A stretch of 64,000 bases of DNA from Ditylenchus dipsaci (lineage: Eukaryota; Nematoda; Chromadorea; Rhabditida; Anguinidae), in assembly GCA_004194705.1 (NCBI GenBank), contig SADC01001309.1, positions 1-64,000 of the forward strand, read 5' to 3'. Positions 10,201 to 21,000 of this stretch are shown piece by piece. The notes beneath the pieces were generated by a model. The model made no database searches. It was given only the letters and a program-made list of their open reading frames with translations, and had not been told where the DNA came from. Made by a program: the position numbers and the translations under genes. The stretch's first letter is position 1. Each line of letters begins with the position of its first letter.

Positions 10201-12168
10201 TAATCTTTTCGTTCTAGGAATAAATTCACACAAGCAAAATTGCTACGAATTTCTCCTCATTCTTGCTTCTTTTGTTTGCATTACTATGCTGTTTTAGTGC
10301 AAAAATAAGCGATCAATCAAATGGATAATTGTTCGGCAGAGCAGGCTTTGCTAGAGGAAGTGGTGGAAGAATCAGATGTGGAGTCAATTCCTTCTTTCGA
10401 AAATGTACATTTTCTGTTTGTTTTATTCCTTATCTGGCTTTTAAGGTGCCTGTATCTGCCGAAGACGAGCTACAGCTTCATGATGATGAGGGCACTGCGC
10501 AAAGAAATCGAAAGAGACACCACTATGACGCAGCTACGAAATTGGAGGCAGTCAACTGGGCGAGGTATAATCGGTCCGCCAAATCTGGAAACTATAATGT
10601 GCTAGCCTCTTCAAAGAAGTATAAAGTGATGATACGATTGAGGATTTCCTGCGCAGAGTTGTCAAGAGCGGTGGAATGTTCGGTGAAAAGCGGCTCCTCG
10701 TCTGGGATGCTTTTGCTGCTCACAAGAGTACAAAGACCAGAGCCGTGCTGAAGGAATTAAAACTAGATGTGGCTTTTATACCTGATGGTTGCTTTAAGTT
10801 TATCCAGGTTAAATTTTTACCGTTGTGAAATTCTAAAAGCTTATTTTAGGCGCCTGATGTTAGCTGGAATAAACCATTCAAGGGCTTCATCCGTGACTAC
10901 TATACGACTTGGATGACTAATGACGCAAGCAAACAATTCACTAAAGGAGGCAATCCGAAGGCACCTGCTCTAGAAGTCGTCTTAAGATGGGTGGAATGAA
11001 CTGTCCAAGGAGCTAATCATGAAGTCATTTGAAAGTTTGTTTGTAGTTTATTGCTGGATTGTTAACCTCTCTTGCTTTTCTCAGCATCTGGTCTCACCAC
11101 ACCAGTGGATGGCTCTGGAGATGGACAAATCGCTTGCTTCAAGCCAAATGGATCCATCGGTGTCAAGGAATCGATTTGCTTCAAAAATTCCGAGCTCAGA
11201 AGATGGCCCGAGATGGCTGCAATGACTACGAAGAAGCAAATCTCGAGGAAGAAATAAACGAAGAATCCAGCTTTCGAAGTTTTTATGAGGATGATATTTT
11301 ATTGTTTAATGACTGAAATTTTATTGAGTTCTACCGAATAAAGATTTTTGGTGGGACATGGGCGTTTATTAGAAGGTGGGCGTTTATTAGAAGGTGGGCT
11401 TTTATTTTTCAACACCCCTCGGGACATGGGCGTTTATTAGAAGGTGGGCGTTCATTAGAAGGTGGGCTTTTATTAGAAGATATACGGTAAAAAATACTCA
11501 AATATATGTACTAGACCCCGGAAAAATTATGTAAGACATTTATTAGTCCCAGTTCCTCCCGTTGGCCTACCCCTCAGCCTAAGTCATAAGTCAAAAATTG
11601 TTGTTCCAAAAGGTAGTTACAGCGATTTTAAAGGGAGAAGTCAGATTATTAGGGGGGAAGAGGCTACTATCGCCGTCTATTCTATTTTGTAGCTCTAGCA
11701 ATAAGATGACACCAAAAGAAAAAATTTTAATGACCAGAAACCGTGTTTGACCATTTTCGATTGAGGCGGTATCGAAAAAAGAGCCTCATTAAGACCGTGG
11801 CCAAACGGATGGGATTACATGTAGTTTATAGCGAACCAAAACTGTAATTTGCATGAATGCATGATTCATTGCAGAAAACTCACGTGACAATAACCTCATC
11901 CTCAAATTCCTCACCTATCTTTGGATCGTCAAGCAGCTCTTCCTCTTACGCCAGAAGGTATTTGCCAAGTGGGAGGAGAACGGATCGACGCCAAACTGCC
12001 TACTCCTACACAGCCGCCTCAATCCACTCTGCTCCAAATACTGCAGCTGGTGGTTCAGGCACTTATACACCCACAATGTCGCTGGAGCAATGCAACAGTA
12101 TGCCGGCAACAGGAGATGGACCTTTTTTGAAATCGGCAAAACTCCTAGGGGAGCTCCTAGAGGATTAG
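4253..12168 (+). CDS. Two-pore-domain (K2P/TWK) potassium channel, 5' incomplete
   Basis: A K2P leak channel of the plasma membrane. Exons traced: 4253-4289, 5145-5314, 5364-5389, 5974-6084, 7375-7387, 7439-7508, 7544-7834, 8299-8339, 8387-8547, 8660-8932, 9310-9477, 11875-12168 (stop). The parts read in order: end of TM1 (VYSFLGGFIFY) running into IENPEERAVLL; an extracellular cap rich in charged helix; first pore with filter STIGYGN; TM2 (VYAVIGIPLVLMIL after one base is restored); TM3 (GWMFLCAAIFLKFEKDWDYF); second pore SLTTIGYGD; TM4 (SLVSMCINVIQ). The roughly 245-residue cytosolic tail is basic (KRRRRRAR) and then Ser-rich. LVSMCIN after TM4 is typical of invertebrate TWK channels. Exon 1, with the start codon and most of TM1, was not found. 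Three single-base losses (near 7491, 7578, 7760) break the frame. The intron after 4289 would be GC-AG, and exon 7375-7387 is only 13 bases. Confidence 0.85.
4290..4981. other. K2P intron, nothing recognised
   Basis: AT-rich intronic sequence between TM1 and the cap exon. I see no exon or complete mobile element before the MITE at 4982. Confidence 0.5.
4982..5107. mobile_element. CCGTAT-family MITE, 126 bp
   Basis: Ends CCGTATTGTCTCTAATAGA and TCTATTAGAAAGAATACGG, flanked by TA. It lies in a K2P intron, 37 bases before the next exon. It is the shortest intact copy of a family found throughout the window. Confidence 0.75.
6105..7046 (+). mobile_element. Mariner/Tc1-like element, internally deleted
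   Basis: Inverted repeats of about 45 bases begin CAGGGTGCGCCAATTTTTTC and close with GAAAAAATTAGCGCACCCTG, flanked by TA. It sits inside a K2P intron, between the cap exon and the 13-base exon. Only the C-terminal half of the transposase is left. Confidence 0.88.
6300..6867 (+). pseudogene. Tc1/mariner-type DDE transposase remnant
   Basis: Residues from VTVWAAIG onward are followed, after a probable 44-base intron ending at TTTCAG (about 6499), by GARDLIFMQDGAPPHWALAV, then WPPYSPDLTPCDFFLW and the C-terminal helix RLEYCLEVNGRS. These match the second and third catalytic blocks of the DDE fold. The N-terminal helix-turn-helix and the first aspartate are absent, and a frameshift at the GGCGAAGAGG stretch breaks the reading. 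Its transposase is inactive; the inverted repeats may still be mobilised in trans. Confidence 0.8.
9992..11487 (+). mobile_element. Pogo-like element with CCGTAT termini
   Basis: Starts CCGTATATCTTCTATTAAAA and ends with the inverted TTAGAAGATATACGG, flanked by TA. Inside each end are repeated units of ATTAGAAGGTGGGCGTT and CTTTTATTTTTCAAC. It carries a pogo-type transposase remnant and lies in the last intron of the K2P gene. It shares its termini with the small MITEs here, so a longer version of it is a candidate source of their transposase. Confidence 0.82.
10321..11316 (+). pseudogene. Pogo/Tigger-type transposase, deleted core
   Basis: The N-terminal part has an acidic leader (MDNCSAEQALLEEVVEES), then after a 41-base intron a psq/CENP-B-like helix-turn-helix (KRHHYDAATKLEAVNWARYN). 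The C-terminal half of the DDE_1 domain follows in another frame: RLLVWDAFAAHKSTKT with the second Asp, then after an intron PDVSWNKPFKGFIRDYY with the third acidic region, and a Pogo-like tail GLTTPVDGSGDGQIACFK. The region with the first catalytic Asp has been deleted between the two halves, and frames do not join. It reads as a decayed transposase. Confidence 0.75.
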
Positions 12169-14164
12169 GTAGGTTGATTTGCAAATGGACAAAAAATTAA
12201 ATTTGAGTAAGGGAAACTCGACAATAAAATCTGGCTTGACTTTGATTCTATATCCAGGCTTTAGGCATAGGCCTATAGGTATAAGTCTATAGCTTTAGGC
12301 ATAAACCTATAGCTATTTGGTTCTAAAGGTGCATATTTAAGCTAAATATATCTTTTTTCTCAAATAATTTTGACTTCAATTTCTGAAGGCCAGATGGTCT
12401 TTTTAGAGTATTTTCAGGGTATTTTTGAGTTAATTTTGGTCGAACCTTATTTAAAGGAAAAAACTTTGATAATTTTTTCACTTTTTCGTGGATGCATTTT
12501 TATAGAAACTGTGATATGCACATATATTTGTAGGTACCAGTGCCATCTGGCTTCTCACCCCTATTTCACTTGGTCCCCCTCGTGTGGGGGGAGGCTTCAG
12601 GCAAGGTAGGACAGCGTATGTTAAGAAGGACTAAAAGCATGTATTATTTACTTTTTTATTATTGAGAGACATGTTTAAGCCCGTCTTAAAGGGAGATGCT
12701 CGCCTAAGGCAAAATTTGGGCATGCCAAAAACCCGAAAAAAATGATTAGTTCAAAGTTTGACCTTCAAAGTAGGCCAATATACATTTCACTATTTTTCGC
12801 TAATATTTTGTTTTGTAGTAGCGCCCTACATGTACACCAAGAGAACGGCCAAAACAGTAAGTTCATTTATTTATTTGTATAGAAATGTGATTACATATGC
12901 ATCATCATTAACACATGCAACAGAGGTGATTAATTTGTTAGGCAATAAGACTATTATAGCAAGCTTGTGAGCAAAATAAAAATAATAAATAGAAATCTTA
13001 ATTCTTCTTTTAACATTTCACCAAACATACAAGCAATAAATATCTATTTTTAAAAACTCAAGTAACTTTGGTACGAAATTCAACTCGCGGAACATTTTAT
13101 GACCTAAATTTTTAAACTTTCAATTGGCAATGAATCGATTAATGAATCGACAAATTTTTTATAAAGTCATTTCTGATGCCAATATGTCTTGCTGCATTCG
13201 AATCTGATGAGATCGGGTCGAAGAAAATTCATGGAACTGAAACATCATCTAACCTAGGTAAGTGGTGCAAAGTTTTCTTAGTGGTCTACTCAAAATAGCC
13301 ATATATTAGCTCTCTGTTATTGTTTGGACCTGATTTCAACAGATTAAGATTAATATATTAATATACGATTAATATTAAGATTAATTAATATTAATATATT
13401 AACATACATTATTATTACATTATTAATGACTCTAGAAGTGACTTTCCAAAAAGTATGTCTTTGCAAATTGTTTAATTGCAATCCAAAGTTCTGAAGTTAG
13501 GTCATAAAGTGTCACTAGTTGATTTCTTACTGAAATACAGTCGACTCTCAATATAGTGAAATCTCCTCAAGTCCGTCTAGGCCTGTCTAGGGTGCAACAC
13601 TTTTTTTATCTCGATTTTTAAAGTTTTTTGTCAGTTTAAATACCCTATTTCTTTAATTAGGCCAAGCTCTCTAATAAATCCAACCCTATCAACCAGGAGG
13701 GTCTGTATGTCGGAGCAGAGTGAATATTTTGCAAATCTGTTTATTGCATTTTCTTAATTCCCAGCAGCTCAAAGATTCTTTTTTTTTTCGATTTCAGCTG
13801 ACCACACAAAATCTCAAGATCGGCCTCAAAATTTTCCGATTTGCGGGGGGTTGAAAAAAGACCCACCGGCCGATGTATTAGAGAAAATACGGCAACTTCA
13901 ATCAAAAGTTAACTTATAATATACACATTTCGGGCTATCAATGGGTAATAACTGAATAAAGCAATTTTTTCGAACCATTTCGTTTTTGCACTAGTTTCGC
14001 ATCAAATCTAAAAACTTTTTTCTTCGCCTCACAGCAATCGAATATCTAAAAAATACAGAAAGTCGCCAAAAAAAATTCATATTATTATAATAGTGAGAGA
14101 GCTCCAGCTAAACTACAAACAACAAAACATAAAAGCAGTAACAATAGCATCATTAACAACAATA
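12169..14164. other. Intergenic region between K2P and the IL-17R-like gene
   Basis: No gene recognised. It contains loose (TTAGGCATA)-type repeats near 12250-12315, a CTTGGTCCCCCTCGTG motif at 12560, a pogo-type end ACAGTCGACTCTCAATATAG at about 13536, and a decayed CCGTAT-family copy whose right end GTATTAGAGAAAATACGG lies near 13874-13892. The rest is AT-rich and featureless. Confidence 0.5.
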
Positions 14165-14662
14165 CAGTCAAACCTCGTTATAAGATACACCGATATAAGA
14201 TACACCTCGTTATAAGATACACCTAAAGAAGATTTGGTTGGTCTGAACTAAATTAAGGCAAATGAACCCTCTATATAAGATACACTCGATACAAGATACA
14301 CCTCGTTATAAGATACACCTGAGCTTGATCCCGTTCAATAAATGTCACTCGATATAAGATACAGTCCATAAAAATATACAAAATTTTTGAATTGCCGCCA
14401 TTTTAGTGCAAATTTTTCAACTTTTTGTTGCGGAAAGCTTTTTGTTCTGCTAAGTCCTGCAGCAGGACTTAGTAGTTGTTTCATGTAAGTCCTGTACAAG
14501 GACTTATTATTAGTATCATGTAAGTCCTTTTTCAGGAGTTATAAAATGAAATATGTAAGTCCTCTACCAGGACTTATGATACACCCTCTATATAAGATAC
14601 ACCTCGTTATAAGATACAGCTGAGGTCTGTCCCTGGGTGTATCTTATAACGAGGTTTGACTG
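14165..14662. mobile_element. Pogo-type MITE with AAGATACACC subterminal repeats
   Basis: Ends CAGTCAAACCTCGTTATAAG and the inverted CTTATAACGAGGTTTGACTG, flanked by TA. The units TATAAGATACACC and CTCGTTATAAGATACACCT are repeated at both ends. The centre has five or so AAGTCCT...AGGACTT short palindromes. Confidence 0.82.
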
Positions 14663-15024
14663 TATCTTTACAACAAAATCGACAATAAAATTTGGGAGCA
14701 AGTAAGAAACACAACCTTTATTCACATTTTTCAATGAAATGTCATAATTTTATTGAAAATTGTAAACAAAAAAATCCATAAAAATCAGCTATGGGGGCTA
14801 AGGCAAAATTCTGGGTGGTGTGTTCTTTACTTTAGCCAAAATTTGCAGCACGAGACTACAGAAATGCGAAGACTGATAGCAGAAATTGACTGCCGGTTGC
14901 AGGACTGTCGTTCCTTAGTATCTCCCTGTTCCAGAAGCACTTCAAGGCCTCCAGCATCATCGATCACGCCAATGACCAGCCTAAAACACAGGAGCATTGA
15001 GCCATCACACTTAAAACCACCTAC

Positions 15025-18000
15025 CTAAACCACAATTCCTGAATCATTAGAGGGCATGTCGCCTTCTTCTGGACCTGCTACTCCAGTTCTCTCCTGTGTG
15101 TCTCCACCCAATCCAGTCCTTTGCTGGCCCAAATGCCTGTTCTCCACCTCCAAACATGTGCTTGGTGTGTGCGTGGCCACTCCAGACCCTTTTTTGACTT
15201 GAAGTGGACTGATGTAGTCCAAGGTTTGGTTGCCACTATCTTGGTCTTGGGTGGTAGTGTCCTGTGTTTGTGGCTGTTCTTGTGTACAGGGAATGGATAT
15301 CTTATCATTTTCCTGTTGGTCTATATGCTGTTTGTGGGGTGCTACTACTATTGTGGGTTTTGTGGTGGATTGGCCTGAGCTCACAACAACACATAATTCT
15401 TGCTGAAAAATGTTTTGAGTTGAATGTGAATTGTAATTTATTTTGGGTGCAATAAAATAATTTATTGGCGTGGGAAGGCACGATTTAGTAAATCGTTACT
15501 AGAAAGCGCCTATGCGGCAGATGCCGCATTGTCCCAGTTTTGTAGATGGTTTGAGACTCGCGCTGATGCTTTGGGACCGATATTAGTGATTTAGGCTCGG
15601 TATTGATGTTTTGGGTGAGCCGACGTGGTTTGGGTCCCGTCCTGTTGTCTTTGGCCTGATATTGGTGGTTTGGGCTCGATTTTTGTAGTTTGAGACCCCT
15701 TTCACGTTTTCGGGCCCATATTCCTGGTTTGGTGAGCCCACCAGCTTTGCGCCCGTTATTGGTGGTTTTTGCCCGATATGGGTGGTTTGGGCCCGATATT
15801 GGTTTTTTGGTTTTATCCAAGTGGGTACCTGATGTAGTTATATGACCGCAGGTTCTTTGGGTGTGTTTAACTGGGCACCGATGGTAGTTGCAATCCCTCA
15901 GGTACTTCGGGCGTATCCAAGTGGGTAGCCGATGGTAGTTTTATGCCCGCAGGTACTTCGGGCGTATCCGAGTGGGTGCCCGATGGTAGTTATATGCCCG
16001 CAGGTACTTCGGGCGTATCCAAGTGGGTAGCCGATGGTAGTTATTTGCCCGCAGGTACTTCGGGCGTATCCGAGTGGGTACCCGATGGTAGTTATATGCC
16101 CGCAGGTACTTCGGGGTATCCAAGTAGGTACCCAATGGTAGTTATATGCCCGCAGGTACTTCGGGCTTATCCAAGTGGGTACCTAATGGTAGTTATAAGC
16201 CGCAGGTACTTCGGGCGTATCCAAGTGGGTAGCCGATGGTAGTTGCAAGCCCGCAGGTTCTTTGGGTTGTTTAACTGGGTACCGATGCTAGTTGCAAGCC
16301 CGCAGGTACTTCGGGTGTATCACGTCGGTACCCGACGGTAGTTGCAAGCCGCAGGTACTTCGGGTGTTTCCACGTCGATACCCGATGGTAGTTGCAAGCC
16401 GGAGGTACTTCAGGTGTATCCACGTCGGTACCCGATGCTAGTTGCAAGCCCGCAGGTACTTCGGTGTTTCCACGTCGGTACCCGATGGTAGTTGCAAGCC
16501 GGAGGTACTCAGGTGTATCCACGTCGGTACCCGACGGTAGTTGCAAGCCTGCAGGTACTTCGGTGTATCCACGTCGGTACCCGATGATAGTAGCAAACCC
16601 GCAGGTTTTTTGGGTGTTTTGACTGGTACCCGATGGTATTGCAAGCCCGCAGGTACTCGGGTATCCACGTGGTACCGATGGTAGTTGCAAGCCCGCAGGT
16701 CTTGGTGTGTTTAATGGGTACCCGATGGTAGTTTGCAAGCCTGCAGTACTTTCGGGTGTATCCGTCGGTACCCGTGATAGTAGCAACCCGCAGGGTTTTT
16801 TGGTGTGTTTGACTGGTACCCGATTGCTAGTTGGCCCGCAGGTACTTCGGGTGTACCACGTCGTACCGATGGTTTGCAAGCCCGAGGTTCTTTGGTGTGT
16901 TTGGGCCCGATATTGTGGTTTGGGCCCGTATTGGTGGTTGGCCCGATATTGGTGGTTTGGGCCCGTATTGGTGGTTTGGCCCGATATTGGTGGTTCAGGC
17001 CCGATATTGGTGGTTTGGGACCAATATTGGTGGTTTGAGCCCGGTATTGTGGTTTGGACCGATATTGGTGGTTCGGCCCGATATTGGTGGTTGGGACCGA
17101 TATTGGTGGTATTGGCCCGTATTGGTTGTTTGGGCCCGATATTGGTGGTTCGGGCCCGGTATCGGTGGTTTGGGCCGATATTGGTGGTTTGGGCCGGTAT
17201 TGTGGTTTGGGCCCGATATTGGTGGTTCGGGCCCGGTGTTGGTGGTTTGGGACCGATATTGGTGGTTCGGGCCAGATATTGGTGGTTTGGGACCAATATT
17301 GGTGGTTCGGCCCGGTATTGGTGGTTTGGACCGATATCGGTTGTTCGGGCCCAATATTGGTGGTTTGAGGCCGGTATTGGTGGTTTGGAATAGATATTGG
17401 TGGTTCGGGCCCGATATTGGTGGTTTGGGACCAATATTGTGGTTTGGGCCCGATATTGGTGCTTCGGGCCCGATATTGGTGGTTCGGGCCCGGTATTGGT
17501 GGTTTGGTACTGATATTGGTGGTATTGGCCCCGTATTGGTGCTTTGGGCCGATAATTACCTAAAAATGCCTTGGTCCCCCCTGTGGTTTTTGGCAACTTT
17601 CAAGAGGCCATAACTTTTTTTTGAGACGGACGACCCCAACTTTTGATAATTTTTCAGACAGTAAATCGACCACGCTGAATCGAATGGTGCAATCAGATTT
17701 TTGATACGATCAGTGGAACACCCCTAATCTTTTTTGTGACGCACAACAACAGACAGAATCCAGCGCTATAGTAAAGGGGATTATTTTAGTGATTTTAGTG
17801 ATCTTTTCCCCCAAGCCAAAAACACTGCTGTGTACCTCCTCCCCACTTTCTAATTAAAAAACCCCCAAATCAGGCCTGTGCTGGCCTCTCGAGCTTAGCC
17901 AAATTGCTACCCTTCTGATCTTTAGTAGGATCTCGGACCAAGAGACGGAGAAAAAAGTGTTTCGAATAGAGCCGAAAGCGGAGAAGAATCATGGTCTAAA

Positions 18001-21000
18001 TAGCCAAATTACTATTTAGCATGGACGTTTCAATTTGAGCTGATAAAAATTAGATGTATTTTTCGAGTAATCATGTGAAAGAAAAAAATTATTACGTCAA
18101 AACCGAAAAAAATTAAAAAAATTCATTGACGGACCCTGTAGAAGCCTTAAAGCAGAAGTCTTCATGAAGTATTTTAAGGTTTTAGCCAACTTTATCGGAG
18201 TTTCAAGAGCCTACCTGGTATTGCTTGACCTTGTCAGCACTCAAGTAAAGCCTCATTGCATTGAAAATGTGGCTTAAGTCACGTGGCAGTAAGTACATGT
18301 TCTCTGGACTCAGGAACATGGCTTGTTGGTTAGCTGTCCATTTGACATGCATCTGAACTTATTTACAAAACTATTGTTGTTTCTAAAGGCAACCAACATA
18401 CAATTCTGGGATCGCTATACACTAGACTAGAGTGCAGGCAATGAAACAAATCATCGAAGATGTCTCGATCAATCACATTATTCCTGCCATCTTCCGACAA
18501 TAGCCATTTGCCTCTGGGTTCATGGAACAACAAAATCTGAACTTTTTAAAAAATAATTTTTTTATGGTGAGCCATAAAAAATTTTGATCACAAAATCTCA
18601 GAGAAAAAGCCACTTGAAGTTGGCAAGTAAGTTCTGCCAAACGCCAATTCCAACATATTTTTGATCAAAGTTTTAAAAATAAGCCAACCTCGGCCAAATA
18701 AAAATTATTTAGGGTGGCGTATAACCGAGTTTTGACTGTAATCTGATATTCACCCGCCGCACCTTTGTCGCAGGTTTTTAAGTCACACAACCATATTTCT
18801 AACCATACTTGCGTACGGTTGCACTCCTTAATTTGTATATATTTTTTCGCCTTTTTTCCAATTTCTGTATCAATCACTGCTACAAATTTACGAATGATTA
18901 TTAATATTTGTTTTTTTTCTCGTTTTTTGTTGTGGTTATGTAAAAAATCGGTCCTATTTTTGCATTAATCTCGCGATGATATTTATGCAAAGACTTTTTT
19001 GTACAAAAATATTTTGTCTAAACCAAAGAATATATGTTTTTTCTATCTATTTTTAGTCAAAGAATTTTTGTTTGCTGAAAATTAATTTTTTGTCGTTCAA
19101 ACAAAGCAAAAAAACAAAAAGGCCAAAATTAATTAAAGTTAACTCTTGATGATACGCCACCAGAAAAGTACGTTCCCGCCTAGGGTATGTTACATTTTTA
19201 AAACCTAAAAGAATGAACTTTTGGGTGTGGCGTAAAATTGAGATTGGACTGCATTTTGCAAAGATCCTTTACACAAATGCCCACCTTGTCAACCATTGAG
19301 AGCACAGTGTGAGCCCACAACTGCATGTTCTCCTCCACCTTATCCTGTTCCCATCTGCAGTAATACACTCGAACACCCAGTTTTTTGAGAAGTTTAGCCA
19401 ATAGCTCCAACTGGGCACATCTACTGCCCTGTTCTCCGCTCACCAGAACCACCGATTGGCACTTTTTAAGCAGTGGTTTGTGGCTGGATTCCGATGAATC
19501 CGAGGGGTGGTTGCCATCATAGGCCTTTCTACCATTGAACACCAGCAAAAGGTTGCGTTTGCTGTCCGCACTCGAGGTTCTGAACAGTCTGAGCAGCAGG
19601 GCCAGGCTGAGTAGCACGAGGGTCAGCAGGAACAAAGCGACGGCTACCACCAGGTAGAGTACGCCAGATGGGTCCTGGGAGGAGGGTGACACTTTCTGGC
19701 GATCCAGCGGCACTTTACTGCTGTTGTTCTGAAGACTGAAGTCTTCTAGAGCAGGCAGGGATGGAGGTGAAAAGGGCTGACTCTGGATCCTGACACAGCC
19801 ACACCGTCCACCGTAGGCACACACACACTCTCCAGAGGCACCCAATTCATCTGGCAGAATCTGAACTATGGGTACTGAGTGTTCGCGGGCGAAAATTTTT
19901 GTGGGTGGTATGTTACCTTGACAGTGTAGCTATCTCCCTTTTTGAGCTGGAAAAATTTTGTCTGTCCTACTAGAACGCCATCTGCATTTCGTTTGAGATC
20001 TTTCTAAAAATTTGAGGATAAAACTGAATTGCGGAGCCAAAATCTGGCACTTAATTTATTCATTACAGCACTAATTATTATTTTCATTATCTGTATATAC
20101 ATGATGCTTCAAAGAAACTCCCCATTTTGAAAAAACAATTTGAATCACTTTTTAGAAAATAGTTTAAATCACTATTTTCATAGAAAATAACATTTATAGT
20201 GTGTTTAAAACCTAATATGCGGAGATTTCCGAAAATTTTGGAAAACGGTCGAGAAAAAAGGGGATACGTACATCAATTTTTTATTTCAATGCGAGAGTTA
20301 TTTTGAAGCACCCTTTATACTAACGTATATATCATTGGCGAGCTTGGGCACTTTTGCTGATCATCAAAGAAAACTGCTTAGTTTAAATTTGGGTTGTGAA
20401 TACAGTCGAACCTCGATAAGCCGACACCGCGGTAAGCCGACACCCTGAGTTCGGTCCCTTGGGGTGTACACCTTTTTAGAATTTAGGTGTACACTAAAGC
20501 GGGATTGGCGGGTCTCAATATAAAAACTGTCGTGTTTATCGAAAACGACTGGTAAAATCGGAATCCCTGCGATATTTCGGACTAGACTGACGAATCAGAA
20601 TTTAAAAAATACTTTAAAAACTGAAGTAAAAAAAGTGTCGGATTATTTAAAGCATTAAATTTAAAGCATCAAAAAAATCGTTGCAAAAGTTTTTGGAGCC
20701 GGTACGGATTCAAAAATTTGAAATTGCTTCAAAATTGCTTAGATAAACTTAAGCAAAACAAAAATTAGGTACTGGATCTCATATTTTTTTGACATTTTGA
20801 CTAAGTTTTTCAAACAATGTTGAAACAAATAAATTGGGCGCTCGATTTATAAGTTTGGTATTGCATTTCCGTTAAAGCCAAATTTGATTGAACTTCATTT
20901 AGTGATACTTTGTATTTTTCGCCTTATTTTTTGTCTCAATCCATATCTACTACCTGTTTGACAGTCTGTGAAGCGATCAGGATGGCGTCTTGCAAGTAGA

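Noticed and set aside
14753..15028. 91-codon plus-strand ORF just beyond the IL-17R-like stop codon
   Set aside because: No recognisable domain, and no splice signals linking it to either neighbour.
16271..17596. 441-codon minus-strand ORF of NHQYRAQTTNIG and YHRVPT repeats
   Set aside because: It lies wholly in the 20- and 51-base minisatellites. The open frame follows from the repeat unit, not from coding selection, and the overlapping plus-strand frames are equally open.
18665..18877. Minus-strand ORF ending near a CDLKTCDKGAAGEYQ segment as an extra receptor exon
   Set aside because: The flanking exons (19273 and 18536) already join in phase and give a continuous SEFIR-like domain. The segment lies next to a pogo-type terminus at 18721-18741.
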